Shown: positions 1 to 9,795, counted from the first letter of the stretch. The stretch: DNA of 64,000 bases from Butyrivibrio sp. WCD3002 (GCF_000424265.1 NZ_AUJO01000002.1:414526-478525); one strand, 5' to 3'. Program-made: numbers and translations. Notes: generated by a model not told the origin, from the letters alone.

Positions 1-2864
1 ATAAGCAGCAGATCCTGATATGAGGATGCAGTACTCCTTAAGAAAAACGGAAGAAGATATGGCTGGTTACCTTCTATCCTGTCGCGATTTCTAAATCTTT
101 TGAGCGCAGTAAGCTTTGGTCCAAAATCGGATGCGGACTTTTTCTCCGGATTTCCCAGCTTCATACTGCCGGTCAAAATAAGCTTTTCCTTGGCTCTTGT
201 CATGGCAACATAAAGGATACGCATCTCCTCACCAAGAATATCCATTTTCATGGTTTCTTCCATCATGCGCTTTCTAAGAGTTCTGTATAGAATACGCTTT
301 TCAAGGTCTATTGCATGGGTTCCTATGCCAAGATCCATATCACTTACAACAGAATTATAGATATCTCTGAAGTTAAATGATTTTGACATTCCTGCCACAA
401 AACAGATTGGGAACTCCAGGCCCTTACTCTTATGTATGCTCATAAGGCGGACTACGTCTGCATTTTCATCCAAGGTCCCTGCTTCACCAAAGTCCACTTC
501 ATATTTTCCAAGCTGCTCAATATATCTGACAAAGTGGAATACTCCGCGGTAGCTGGTCTTTTCATAGACTGCAGCCTTTTCTGCCAGCATATTCAGGTTG
601 GCGCTTCTTCTCTCGCCTCCCGGAAGAGCCGCGCAGTACTCATAGTAGCCTGTTAACTCGTAAATCTCCTTTATCAGTTCATTTACAGGCAAAAATTCGC
701 TGTGGTGTCGTAATTTAGTTATTAAATCAACCAGTTTGCGTATTTTATTCTTTATACTCTCTGGAATATCAGCTTTTTCTGTATCTGATGCTTCATTATT
801 CTCTTTAACAGAGCCGTCATCTGAAGCTGTTCCCTCAGCTTCATCATCAATACTTCTTTTTAATATCTCGTAGAAGCTGCTTCCTGCCAGCGGGCTTATA
901 TTTCTCTTTCTGTCGACTGCCTTTATTATCGCAAGCTCCTCATCGGAAAAGTCGCAAATCGGTGAATGCATAACACTGACAAGGGGTATATCCTGCAGAG
1001 GATTGCTGATAACTCTTAAAAGATTCAGAATAACCTCCACCTCAATAGCAGAGAAATATCCGGATTTTGATTCTATATAGGCAGGAATTCCCTGCTCATC
1101 AAAGACCTTCTTGATGATATCCTCAAATCCGCTTATGGCTCGCATAAGGATAACGATATCGCTGTATCTGACCTTTCTAAAGCCTCCATCCTTGGCACTG
1201 ACTACGCCATCAGCCATGAGCTCTTTAATTCTTGCGGCGATCATTCTGGCTTCAAGCTCCCTTGAGCCATCTTTCTTTTCATCCCCGGCATCCACAAACA
1301 GATACTCTGTAGCAAACTCATCCGGGTTATCAGGCTTTTCAAAGGATGCTCCGGCGATAAGAGCAGCGTCATCATTGTATCCGACTCCTCCAAGTTCCTT
1401 TCCCATTATCTGCTCAAAAATGTAGTTTACGCTATCTAAGACTTCACGCCTGCTTCTAAAGTTGTTATGCAGGGATATCTTTCGCTTTTTAGCATCAACC
1501 TCGCTGCCATAGCTTTCCATTTTCTCCATGAAAATCTCAGGTCTTGCAAGCCTGAACTTATAGATGCTCTGCTTTACATCACCTACCATGAAGCGGTTGT
1601 AATTGCCGATTTCCTCTCCGGATATTACTGAGAGCAGAAGCTCCTGGACCTTATTTGAGTCCTGGTACTCGTCTATCATGACTTCTTCATAGTAATCACG
1701 ATACTGCTTTGCGGCATTTGTAGGTTCATAGTCGTTCTTTTCATTTTTCCTTACAAGAATCTGCAGCGCAAGATGCTCCATATCCCCGAAGTCAATGATG
1801 CCCTTCTCCCTCTTTTTGCCATCAAACTTCTCCTTGAAGCTGATTGCAAGGTCAGCAAGCACTGCCACAGGCTCTTTGGCATAATTCATGTGCCGGCAGA
1901 TGGTCTTTTTATCCTCGGAAAAGAATTTTTTCGCAAGATCAGAAAGCTTATCTTTTGCATAGGTTCTGTGGTTCTTGGCTGCTTCGCGCTTATCTGCATT
2001 TACTGAGTCATCTTTTTTAGATGGAAGACGGTCAAATTCGAGATTAACAATAGCCGATCTTAGTTCATCAAAACTATAGTCAGATTTCGATCTGATCTCA
2101 ACTATCGCCTTCAGCTCTTTTTCCAGAAGATCGCAATACATGTATGGGCCGTCGGATTCACTTGCAAGAGAAAGAGCCATTTGAAGCCTCATCTCACACT
2201 CCTCTAAAAGCTGAGCTGTGAGTTTTTTACAATCCTTTACGAAAAATGCATTCTCAAAATCAGCTTCATCTATTTCATAGTCACTTTTCCTCTCAAGAAG
2301 CCACTCCTCGGGAAAAGGCATACTCATGGCATAGTTGTAGAGAGAAATTATGAAGTCATCTATTCTGCTATCATCCTTACCTGTGGAAAAATACTCGGTA
2401 CAGTTAAGGAAAGCCTCATCTCCTTCTGCATACTTTTCCTCAAGAAGCTCAGCGAGAACGTCCTGCATCAAAAGCTTCATCTCACCCTCATCCCCTACGC
2501 GGTATGAAGGATCAAGACCGATCTCATTGAAATTATTCCTTATGACATACTGGCAAAAGGAATCGATGGTTGTTATCTGTGCGCCATGCACAAGGGTCTC
2601 CTGCCTCTGAAGATGCGCATTACCGGGATCCTCCTCAAGCTTTTTAGATATGGCCTCGAGGATTTTGTCCTTCATGGATGAAGCTGCTGCCTTGGTGAAG
2701 GTAACAACAAGCAGCCTGTCGATATCGATAGGCTTATCTCCTGTGATTCTCTGTATGATCCTCTCAACAAGAACAGTGGTCTTGCCGCTTCCCGCCGCAG
2801 CAGAAACAAGGACATTTGAATTTCTTGCATCTATAACAGATTGCTGTTCAACGGTAAATCCCAT
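1..2864 (-). CDS. addA: ATP-dependent helicase/nuclease subunit A (AddA), partial
   Basis: Helicase-nuclease subunit of AddAB, which processes double-strand breaks for RecA loading. The reading frame starts at 2864 and runs off the left window edge, so about 954 residues are visible out of roughly 1,200 usual for the family. Seen: Walker A AAAGSGKT at residues 22-29, the UvrD-type motif II DEYQDSN near residue 396, and motif VI with LYVAMTRAKEKL near residue 883. The C-terminal RecB-like nuclease domain lies outside the window. The start ATG shares one base with the addB stop (TAATG), which implies translational coupling. Confidence 0.95.
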   Translation of the reverse strand, partial: MGFTVEQQSVIDARNSNVLVSAAAGSGKTTVLVERIIQRITGDKPIDIDRLLVVTFTKAAASSMKDKILEAISKKLEEDPGNAHLQRQETLVHGAQITTIDSFCQYVIRNNFNEIGLDPSYRVGDEGEMKLLMQDVLAELLEEKYAEGDEAFLNCTEYFSTGKDDSRIDDFIISLYNYAMSMPFPEEWLLERKSDYEIDEADFENAFFVKDCKKLTAQLLEECEMRLQMALSLASESDGPYMYCDLLEKELKAIVEIRSKSDYSFDELRSAIVNLEFDRLPSKKDDSVNADKREAAKNHRTYAKDKLSDLAKKFFSEDKKTICRHMNYAKEPVAVLADLAISFKEKFDGKKREKGIIDFGDMEHLALQILVRKNEKNDYEPTNAAKQYRDYYEEVMIDEYQDSNKVQELLLSVISGEEIGNYNRFMVGDVKQSIYKFRLARPEIFMEKMESYGSEVDAKKRKISLHNNFRSRREVLDSVNYIFEQIMGKELGGVGYNDDAALIAGASFEKPDNPDEFATEYLFVDAGDEKKDGSRELEARMIAARIKELMADGVVSAKDGGFRKVRYSDIVILMRAISGFEDIIKKVFDEQGIPAYIESKSGYFSAIEVEVILNLLRVISNPLQDIPLVSVMHSPICDFSDEELAIIKAVDRKRNISPLAGSSFYEILKRSIDDEAEGTASDDGSVKENNEASDTEKADIPESIKNKIRKLVDLITKLRHHSEFLPVNELIKEIYELTGYYEYCAALPGGERRSANLNMLAEKAAVYEKTSYRGVFHFVRYIEQLGKYEVDFGEAGTLDENADVVRLMSIHKSKGLEFPICFVAGMSKSFNFRDIYNSVVSDMDLGIGTHAIDLEKRILYRTLRKRMMEETMKMDILGEEMRILYVAMTRAKEKLILTGSMKLGNPEKKSASDFGPKLTALKRFRNRDRIEGNQPYLLPFFLRSTASSYQDLLL

Positions 2865-5800
2865 TAGTTCTCACCCCTGTTGTCATCAGTTTCTATATCT
2901 TCTGTCTTTATCTTTTCCAAGATTTCCTCATCAGAAAGCTTTTTCAGCTGTCTCTTGCGGTAGCCTCGGACGCCTTCATCATAGCCGCATACCGAATGGA
3001 AGCTGCAATAGGTGCAGGCGTTTTTGTTATCAAGCTCATAGGGATTGATTTCCACATCACCTGAAACTATGTCCTGTCCGCTTTTTTTGATGAGCTTTTT
3101 CACATAGTCTGAGACCTCTTCAAAATCAGAAGCCGCCATTACCTCTGAGCCTTTCTTTGTAAATGAGCCATCATTTTTGAATTTCACATGTATAACATCA
3201 GACTCCTGCCCGGGCTCATGGTCAAGGATATCCACAATCTCTCTGTTCTCCTGAATGATTCCGCTGGGCCTAAGCTCCTTCCTTACGATGGCATTGATCT
3301 CCTCATCACTTGGCTGTTCTGAAAAATCCTTACCCTCAAGAACCGGATCATTTATGTGATAATACAAAACTGCTGCCGGGACTATCTCTTTTCCGGGGCG
3401 CTTTGCCGCTTCCATTCCCCTTGCCACATTCATGTACATAACGAGCTGCAGCTGTAGCCCGTAATACAGTGCGCAAAGGTCAATCTTCTTATTGCCGGAC
3501 TTAAAATCGATTACCTTAACAAAAACATGGTCCGCATCCTCATAGGTATCAACTCTGTCGATCTTACCGGTAAGCTTCATCTTTTTAAGAATTCTGCCCT
3601 TTTCATCCTCTGTAAGATTCACGTTTATGGCATCTATGCTTCCAGCGCTGTCAAAAGCCGCCTCTACATACTTAGGCATAAATGATCCCTTCTGCAGCTG
3701 ATATCTGAGGGTATCAATGGAGCGGTAAAGAATTCTTTTTATCCTTGCCTTTGAAGCCTCGCCGCGCATGGTACTTGAAAGTATTCCTTCACCATACTCT
3801 CCTGCGTATGCATCAAATACCTCATCTAAGATTTCTTTTCCCTGCTCATCATCAAAGCTTGTCCAGGTCAGATTTTTCTCCGTAAGCTTATTGGAAAAGC
3901 CTTCGAGCACGCCGTGGAAAACATTTCCCATATCGGAATAATCAAAGGCAAATTCCTCTCTCTCCTCAATGCCAAGGCCATACCTCAAGAAATGTGCATA
4001 GGCACACTGAGCGAATTTCTCAAGCCTTGATACCGAGTTAACAAGGATATTTCCGTAAATCATGGAGGATACCGCATCGGAAAGAGGCTTATGCCTGTAG
4101 CTAAAGCCTGCTGCGTTAAGGAGCTTACTTAATCTCTCCTTACCTTCTACGCTCTTTTCGTTAAGTGCCGCATATAGTGCCTTAAAGCTGCTTTCCTCCT
4201 GCTCCTTCATATACCCGTTTACATATCTCTGGATATTTTCAGACATATATCCAAAGGCATTTTCAGGAGTGCTAAGAAGCTCCGTTCCACTAAGCTCCGT
4301 AAATGAAATCTCCTGCGCATTGGGGAAAAAGCCCTTTATCTTACCGATTATGTAGGCAGGGCCTATGCTCTTTCCATCCGGCGTAAGATGTGAGTATGAC
4401 AAAAACAGCCCCTTTGAAGGCTTTGTAAGGTTCATGTAAAGATAGAGCCTCTGAATATACATCTGCTGCCTTGGCGTAGGAGCCATCTCAATTCCGGTAT
4501 TTGAATCAACAAGAAACTGTCTCTCTATGTCGGAGATAATGCCACCTGTTCCCGCACCTTTTGGAATCAGATCATCATTTACGCCAAGGAAAAACAGGTA
4601 TTTTACCTCCTTAAGCCTTGTTCTCTCAATATCACCGACGACGATTCTGTCAACGCTCTGGGGAATTGTCCCTATCTCTATATCACCGAAGCCCACCTCA
4701 AGAATCTCCAAATACTCCTCGAGAGTCAGCTTTTCATCAGCCATGAGAATAGTTATCTGATCTAAAAGATTTATGACCTTTTTATAGATCACAGAGTATT
4801 CCTTAGCCCTTATCTCATCCCCTGCATCATGGAAGGACTTAGCAAAAGACTCCATCTTGGATGCAGCGCCGGAATTCTTCAAAAGCTCATAAACAGCCAT
4901 GGAATAGCTAAGTGCATTTTCATCCTCCGCAGAAAAAACAGGCGAAAGAGAACCCACTACTCGTTTCCTAAGCTCATTTATTCCAAGCAGATATTCCCTG
5001 CGAAGCTCTTCCTTATCATCGCGTTTTCTGAGCTTTTTATTTATTGCGGAAGGAAGCCTTGTAAAATCATTTTCCCATGCCTTCCTGCCTCTGATGCCAA
5101 GGGCTCTTACATAGTTTTCAAGCTCGTCAATCTCATCATAGGTAAAATCAGGAATTCCGCTTCTCAGATAATGAAAAACGGTCTCATAGCTGTATCCGGT
5201 GCCGTCAACAAGAAGAGCGCTCTTAATAAACTCTATAAGGGGATTAAGCTTGATATTCCCTGTCTGATCAATATAAACGGGAACACCTGACCTCTCAGCC
5301 TCTTCCTCTATGACCTTTGAATACCTCTCGATATCACCGCAGACTATGGCAAAGTCTCGGTAATGAAGGCTTAAGTCTCCCCTGATCTTTCCATTGATAC
5401 CGGAAAATGCCATCCTCACTTCATTTCTTACATCATCCGCATCAAAAATCCTGATGCCATCAGCTTTTCCGTCATAGGACGCCTTACCGTATCTGAAAAG
5501 ATGCTGCTCCAAAAAGGACAGCTCAGGGTTATCGGCATGCCTGCTTTTTTCATGGGGCTTTACAAAAACATCAGTCCCATCTGACGCAGCCTTATTGCAA
5601 CGATATTCTGCCCATCTGTCAAAATCAGGAACCGATGAGGGATCTGTTTCTTTTTCATTTTCATATTCGAGGCGCAAAATATCATGAACTGTTTTTTTAC
5701 TTAACAAAAACAGCTCCTGCTGCGCATCCTTATCATAAATATATGGATTGCCATCCTGCCCGATCGTGCAGGTGAAAATGACTTCTGATGAAAGCTTTAG

Positions 5801-6451
5801 CAGCTCCCCGATAACCTGGTACTGAATCGGAGTAAAACCAGTAAAGCCGTCAAATACTATAACACTGCCGGGAATAAGCCCGGACTTATTAAGAGACCTG
5901 CAAAGAAGCTCCATAGTCTCTTCCTGAGCAATAAAATCGCCTTCTATATATTCCTTAAAGCCCTTATAAAGGCGCTGCAGATCGGAAAGTTTTGCCTTAA
6001 GCACGCCCTTACTGTCTGAAGCCTTTATCAGCAAGTCAAGATTCTCCGGGCTTATGCGATACTGCATAAACTCGGAGATCGTGGACTTTACTTCATCTAT
6101 ATATCCCATCTTGTGCATGTTGCCGCCGATTACAGTAAGTTCATCTTCAAGCTTTTGCGACACACGTCTCAGCACAAGGCTCTTACCCATATCATCAAGG
6201 GGCTTAAGCTTATCCTCTCCAACTTCTTCAAATATCCTGTGAGATAATCTCGAAAAGCTGAGGGCATCTATATTCATGATGCCGTGCCTGGGATGGAGCT
6301 TAACGACATCCATCTGCGTCTGCATTGTAAACTGATCAGGAACAACTATCAGGAAATTCCTCTCAGGCTCCCTGATACTCTTTTCAATGATGTAGTCCTG
6401 CACGAAGCGGCTTTTACCAACACCTGATGCACCAAATACAAAACGCAGCAT
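2864..6451 (-). CDS. addB: ATP-dependent helicase/deoxyribonuclease subunit B (AddB)
   Basis: Second subunit of AddAB, 1195 residues, full family length. Walker A GASGVGKS lies at residues 7-14. The C-terminal RecB-family nuclease core is visible as VIDFKSG near residue 984. Four cysteines that would hold the [4Fe-4S] staple are present: one in FAQCAYAHF near residue 814, and three in CTYCSFHSVC near residue 1147. In known AddB proteins this subunit supplies one nuclease and helps recognise Chi. The start has a good ribosome binding site (TTTGGAGGCAAT before ATG). It precedes addA directly in the same operon. Confidence 0.96.
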   Translation of the reverse strand: MLRFVFGASGVGKSRFVQDYIIEKSIREPERNFLIVVPDQFTMQTQMDVVKLHPRHGIMNIDALSFSRLSHRIFEEVGEDKLKPLDDMGKSLVLRRVSQKLEDELTVIGGNMHKMGYIDEVKSTISEFMQYRISPENLDLLIKASDSKGVLKAKLSDLQRLYKGFKEYIEGDFIAQEETMELLCRSLNKSGLIPGSVIVFDGFTGFTPIQYQVIGELLKLSSEVIFTCTIGQDGNPYIYDKDAQQELFLLSKKTVHDILRLEYENEKETDPSSVPDFDRWAEYRCNKAASDGTDVFVKPHEKSRHADNPELSFLEQHLFRYGKASYDGKADGIRIFDADDVRNEVRMAFSGINGKIRGDLSLHYRDFAIVCGDIERYSKVIEEEAERSGVPVYIDQTGNIKLNPLIEFIKSALLVDGTGYSYETVFHYLRSGIPDFTYDEIDELENYVRALGIRGRKAWENDFTRLPSAINKKLRKRDDKEELRREYLLGINELRKRVVGSLSPVFSAEDENALSYSMAVYELLKNSGAASKMESFAKSFHDAGDEIRAKEYSVIYKKVINLLDQITILMADEKLTLEEYLEILEVGFGDIEIGTIPQSVDRIVVGDIERTRLKEVKYLFFLGVNDDLIPKGAGTGGIISDIERQFLVDSNTGIEMAPTPRQQMYIQRLYLYMNLTKPSKGLFLSYSHLTPDGKSIGPAYIIGKIKGFFPNAQEISFTELSGTELLSTPENAFGYMSENIQRYVNGYMKEQEESSFKALYAALNEKSVEGKERLSKLLNAAGFSYRHKPLSDAVSSMIYGNILVNSVSRLEKFAQCAYAHFLRYGLGIEEREEFAFDYSDMGNVFHGVLEGFSNKLTEKNLTWTSFDDEQGKEILDEVFDAYAGEYGEGILSSTMRGEASKARIKRILYRSIDTLRYQLQKGSFMPKYVEAAFDSAGSIDAINVNLTEDEKGRILKKMKLTGKIDRVDTYEDADHVFVKVIDFKSGNKKIDLCALYYGLQLQLVMYMNVARGMEAAKRPGKEIVPAAVLYYHINDPVLEGKDFSEQPSDEEINAIVRKELRPSGIIQENREIVDILDHEPGQESDVIHVKFKNDGSFTKKGSEVMAASDFEEVSDYVKKLIKKSGQDIVSGDVEINPYELDNKNACTYCSFHSVCGYDEGVRGYRKRQLKKLSDEEILEKIKTEDIETDDNRGEN

Positions 6452-6479
6452 ATTGCCTCCAAAAGAGTGTATTTGATCA

Positions 6480-7658
6480 TTAATGATGGAAGAATCTCAT
6501 ATGAGTAAATGCCATTACCATCTTATGATCATTAGCTGCCTGGATTACGTTGTCATCTCTGACAGAACCACCAGGCTGTGCTACATATTTTACACCACTT
6601 CTTGCTGCTCTTTCAATGTTATCGCCGAAGGGGAAGAATGCGTCTGAGCCAAGGGCTACATCAGTGTTCTTTGCAAGCCATGCCTTCTTATCCGCATCTG
6701 TAAATACTTCAGGTTTTACCTTGAAAAGATTCTGCCATTTTCCATCTGCAAGAACATCCATATAATCTGTTCCGATGTAAAGATCGATGGTGTTGTCTCT
6801 GTCTGCTCTCTTGATGTTATCAAGGAAAGGAAGCTCCAGAACCTGAGGTGCCTGTCTGAGGAACCAGTTGTCAGCCTTGCTGCCTGCAAGTCTTGTGCAG
6901 TGAATACGTGACTGCTGACCTGCTCCGATACCGATTGCCTGTCCACCCTTTACGTAGCATACAGAATTGGACTGAGTATATTTAAGAGTGATAAGTGAGA
7001 TGATAAGATCCTTCTTTGCGCTGTCGGGAAGATCCTTATTCTCTGTAACGATATCAGCGAGCATCTCATCATTTATCTCGATATCGTTATGACCCTGCTC
7101 GAAGGTTACGCCAAATACCTGCTTTTTCTCAAGAGCAGCGGGCTTGTAGGAAGGATCAATCTTGATTACAGCGTAGTTGCCGTTCTTTTTAGCCTTAAGA
7201 ATCTCTAATGCTTCATCTGTATAATCAGGAGCGATAATTCCGTCTGAAACCTCTCTTTTGATAAGGCGTGCTGTATCTGCATCGCAGGTATCTGAAAGAG
7301 AAATGAAATCACCAAAGGATGACATTCTGTCAGCGCCTCTTGCTCTTGCATAAGCGCTTGCCATGGGAGAAAGCTCCGGAAGATCATCTACCCAGTAGAT
7401 CTTCTTTTCAATCTCATTAAGAGGGAGTCCTATTGCAGCTCCTGCAGGTGATACGTGCTTGAAGGAGGTTGCAGCGGAAAGTCCTGTTGCCTTTTTAAGC
7501 TCTGAAACAAGCTGCCAGCCGTTAAAAGCATCAAGCAGGTTGATATATCCGGGCTTTCCGTTAAGTACCTCTATAGGAAGATCTGTGCCATCCTCCATGA
7601 AAACTCTTGAGGGCTTCTGATTGGGGTTACATCCATATTTAAGTGCGAGTTCTTTCAT
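6480..7658 (-). CDS. purH: phosphoribosylaminoimidazolecarboxamide formyltransferase (stand-alone AICAR transformylase)
   Basis: Transfers a formyl group from 10-formyl-THF to AICAR (ZMP), giving FAICAR, the penultimate step of IMP synthesis. At 392 residues it covers only the transformylase half of the usual bifunctional PurH; the N-terminal MGS-like cyclohydrolase domain is absent. The KH pair expected at the active site is visible as SFKHVSPAG (K67-H68). The missing cyclohydrolase is supplied by the gene just upstream, 18 bases away on the same transcript. Start supported by AGGAGG eight bases before ATG. The symbol is used loosely because this is a split form. Confidence 0.9.
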   Translation of the reverse strand: MKELALKYGCNPNQKPSRVFMEDGTDLPIEVLNGKPGYINLLDAFNGWQLVSELKKATGLSAATSFKHVSPAGAAIGLPLNEIEKKIYWVDDLPELSPMASAYARARGADRMSSFGDFISLSDTCDADTARLIKREVSDGIIAPDYTDEALEILKAKKNGNYAVIKIDPSYKPAALEKKQVFGVTFEQGHNDIEINDEMLADIVTENKDLPDSAKKDLIISLITLKYTQSNSVCYVKGGQAIGIGAGQQSRIHCTRLAGSKADNWFLRQAPQVLELPFLDNIKRADRDNTIDLYIGTDYMDVLADGKWQNLFKVKPEVFTDADKKAWLAKNTDVALGSDAFFPFGDNIERAARSGVKYVAQPGGSVRDDNVIQAANDHKMVMAFTHMRFFHH

Positions 7659-7676
7659 TGACCTTTTCCTCCTGAA

Positions 7677-8384
7677 TTACTGATTCTTATTTACGATACG
7701 TGTCTTAAACTGGCCGGTCTTGATATCGATATAACGTACAAAAAGTGATACTTTATTGTCTTCGTTAAGTGAATCCCAAACCATATCAGTAAATGTATCG
7801 ATGTCGCCTGAAATCTCTACCTCTGTAGGCTCGCCTTCGTAGCTGGGAAGCGGATTGCCATCTCCCATGTAGGTGTGGATGAAGTAGCCTGTTCCTGCTA
7901 CCGGCTTATCATAGGTATAAGTAAATCTAAGGCAGCATGATGGATCATTATGATTACTCTTTAAGATAGACATTGAGATATTGTACTCGCCGTCCTTTAT
8001 GTGCATAAGACCTGAAATACGAGGTGTGTAGTTAGGAGCATCGGGCTCAAACTCTCTTGTTCTGAGGGCTTCCTCGAAGGACTGTCCTGCCTCCATAAGG
8101 TCAAAGATTGTATCTGTCTGATCACCGTTTGTAACGATGGTATCGTTTCCTCTTACTCTTACAGGAGCATAGATGATAAGGCTTGGATCCTCAAGCTTTG
8201 CGGGATCGAAGGCTTCTGTTCTGATTCCGTCTCCCATAGTTGCAAAAATACGATTTCTGCTGTTTTCACTTCTTCCCATGATGAAATATGCAGTAACAGC
8301 ATACTTTCCATCTGAGCTTGTACCGATAACGATTCCGCGTCCCGGATATGAGTTTGATCTGAGTTCTTTAGCTAAGTTAACCAT
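7677..8384 (-). CDS. purO: IMP cyclohydrolase, PurO family
   Basis: Closes the ring of FAICAR to IMP, the last step of de novo purine synthesis. The 235-residue protein resembles the IMP_cyclohyd (PurO) family first described in archaea and not the MGS-like domain of bifunctional PurH; N-terminal NSYPGRGIVIG and the FIMGRSENSRNR stretch are typical. It is the first gene behind the ZTP riboswitch and is followed by the transformylase, so the two genes rebuild PurH function from unrelated parts. Start set by AAGGAGAGACA before ATG. Confidence 0.88.
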   Translation of the reverse strand: MVNLAKELRSNSYPGRGIVIGTSSDGKYAVTAYFIMGRSENSRNRIFATMGDGIRTEAFDPAKLEDPSLIIYAPVRVRGNDTIVTNGDQTDTIFDLMEAGQSFEEALRTREFEPDAPNYTPRISGLMHIKDGEYNISMSILKSNHNDPSCCLRFTYTYDKPVAGTGYFIHTYMGDGNPLPSYEGEPTEVEISGDIDTFTDMVWDSLNEDNKVSLFVRYIDIKTGQFKTRIVNKNQ

Positions 8385-8410
8385 TGTCTCTCCTTAAAAA
8401 TAATGATAAT

Positions 8411-8454
8411 AAAAAACCGCCTGAGCATGCCTATTCAAACGGCTGCCCAGACGG
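8411..8454 (-). terminator. riboswitch-linked intrinsic terminator
   Basis: On the minus strand an 11-base-pair stem pairs CCGTCTGGGCA with TGCTCAGGCGG and is followed at once by TTTTTTATT. Its 5' arm contains the CCGTCTGGGC segment that forms the last conserved part of the ZTP aptamer. Ligand-bound aptamer would therefore block terminator formation, giving an ON switch. It lies 26 bases before the purO start. Confidence 0.88.
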
Positions 8455-8517
8455 TCGACAATTCAATATTCATCGTACTCCCCTGTGGTATTCCACAAAT
8501 CCGTCAGTCGTACGACA
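8445..8517 (-). ncRNA. ZTP/ZMP riboswitch (pfl motif)
   Basis: The purO leader carries the parts of the ZTP riboswitch in order: a P1 strand and conserved loop in TACGACTGACGG, a P2 hairpin TGTGGAATACCACA followed by GGGGAG, the returning P1 strand TACGA, a short linker, and the conserved CCGTCTGGGC element. These aptamers sense AICAR mono- or triphosphate, which builds up when 10-formyl-THF is scarce. Control of the enzymes that consume AICAR fits exactly. The aptamer overlaps the terminator stem at 8445-8454. Confidence 0.9.
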
Positions 8518-8522
8518 CATAT

Positions 8523-8551
8523 AATTTACACGATATTTTTTTAATTTGCAA
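8523..8551 (-). promoter_or_regulatory. candidate promoter for purO-purH
   Basis: TTGCAA (8551-8546) and TAAATT (8528-8523) are 17 bases apart on the minus strand, placing the transcript start just before the ZTP aptamer. Each hexamer matches consensus at four of six positions. The -35 box lies over the traX stop codon. Confidence 0.5.
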
Positions 8552-9389
8552 TACTAAAAATATAGCACCTTACAGCGAACAAAACTGCCATGTGGAGTGG
8601 ATAAAATACGTATACCGCATACTTATAATTGCCTTTTATAAAGCCTCTTTCTCCATTATAAAAATATATCAGAATAAAGGCCGGCAGGGCCCAGGCTTCG
8701 CCACCCATATTTGATAAAAACACGTATCCTAAAATACTTGCAAGCAGAGGCTGATTCCTGAACACAAAAAATATTGCTATGAGAGTAATTCCCCAGAAGC
8801 TGTAATCCGATCCTATTTTCCATGCAATCATACTACCCACCGCGGGTGGCATGTAATAGAGCAGCATATATAAGGGATTGCTTACAGTGAAGCCTAAAAG
8901 AGAAAAATCATTTTTATCGAAAAATTTCTCCTCAATGAGCTTCATCATCCAAATGGATATCAGCCCTATCATAAGCGTCAGGAAAACGTTGGAATTTTCA
9001 GATGCCTTTTGCCAATTTTCCTGAAGAAGCATAATCACATTGGGATTGCCAACGTCCACGTTCACCTTGAATGCAATATCAAAAAACACCTCTGAAATAA
9101 TACTAAAGATGGCCATGTTCAGAATATATTTTTTAAGGTTCCTTGTATGGAAAAGTCCTTCTATCAAAAGGAAACAGAATATGGGGAAGGACTGTCTTCC
9201 AATATGTCTCATCCATTCGTAGACCACTATGGCCTTTTCTCTTTCAATGCCAAAAGGACACATCCCTGCTTTTAACATGTACCGCAAAACGCCTGCTGCC
9301 ACATGGTCTATAAACATTGTGACTATGGCAATCACCTTAAGCGTGCTCGATGATATGAAGCTGTATCTCCGTTTAAATAAATCAAACAT
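8541..9389 (-). CDS. TraX-family membrane protein
   Basis: A 282-residue multi-pass membrane protein of the TraX family, named after the F-plasmid pilin acetylation protein but common on Firmicutes chromosomes as a putative acyltransferase-like protein. Visible marks: N-terminal STLKVIAIVTMFIDHVA, the HIGRQSFPIFCFLLIEGLFHT stretch near residue 65, and the closing YPLHMAVLF typical of the family. It ends next to the purO promoter, with no sign of a conjugation locus nearby. True substrate unknown. Confidence 0.8.
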   Translation of the reverse strand: MFDLFKRRYSFISSSTLKVIAIVTMFIDHVAAGVLRYMLKAGMCPFGIEREKAIVVYEWMRHIGRQSFPIFCFLLIEGLFHTRNLKKYILNMAIFSIISEVFFDIAFKVNVDVGNPNVIMLLQENWQKASENSNVFLTLMIGLISIWMMKLIEEKFFDKNDFSLLGFTVSNPLYMLLYYMPPAVGSMIAWKIGSDYSFWGITLIAIFFVFRNQPLLASILGYVFLSNMGGEAWALPAFILIYFYNGERGFIKGNYKYAVYVFYPLHMAVLFAVRCYIFSIAN

Positions 9390-9525
9390 TTCCCCAGACC
9401 GGACTCCGTTATTTAAGATTTCATAATATTTTTTTCATAGATACATAATTGAACGAAATAACATTTGTAGCTTATAATCAGCTTAAGATAAAGGCACTGT
9501 AGCCATTTAAAGGAAGGCCCCAAAA

Positions 9526-9753
9526 ATGCTAAGTACAGGTATTATGGCATCCATAACGCTGATAAATATCATATATGATGCGATCATTGTCATAGCTGAG
9601 CTGATGTTCATGCTTGTGTTCGTTCGCTTTGTATTCTTCAACGGTGAGTGGAAGGAATATTCGCTGTTTGCGAAAATCCTTACCATTATCTTCACCATTT
9701 TTGTGCTGCTCATTTTAGTGGCAATATTCCTCACCGTAATGCGCACAGATTAA
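9526..9753 (+). CDS. small two-helix membrane protein, hypothetical
   Basis: A 75-residue protein with two predicted membrane helices, about residues 5-35 and 45-71, split by a short polar stretch (FFNGEWKEYS). It has a ribosome binding site (AAAGGAAGG upstream of ATG) and is followed 13 bases later by a good terminator on the same strand, which supports this strand over the antisense frame at 9507-9746. No family recognised. Confidence 0.6.
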   Translation: MLSTGIMASITLINIIYDAIIVIAELMFMLVFVRFVFFNGEWKEYSLFAKILTIIFTIFVLLILVAIFLTVMRTD

Positions 9754-9766
9754 ATATTTTTTACAG

Positions 9767-9795
9767 GCAGAGTCAGTAAAGACTCTGCTTTTTTA
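9767..9795 (+). terminator. intrinsic terminator
   Basis: Perfect 8-bp stem GCAGAGTC / GACTCTGC with a 6-base loop and a TTTTTTA run on the plus strand, ending the small membrane protein gene and meeting the 3' end of the opposite glucosidase gene. Confidence 0.85.

Noticed and set aside
8541..9389. Conjugation locus suggested by TraX similarity
   Set aside because: TraX-family proteins are common on chromosomes; no relaxase, coupling protein or pilus genes are near.
9507..9746. 79-codon frame antisense to the small membrane protein
   Set aside because: It lacks a ribosome binding site, and the plus-strand frame has one plus a terminator.
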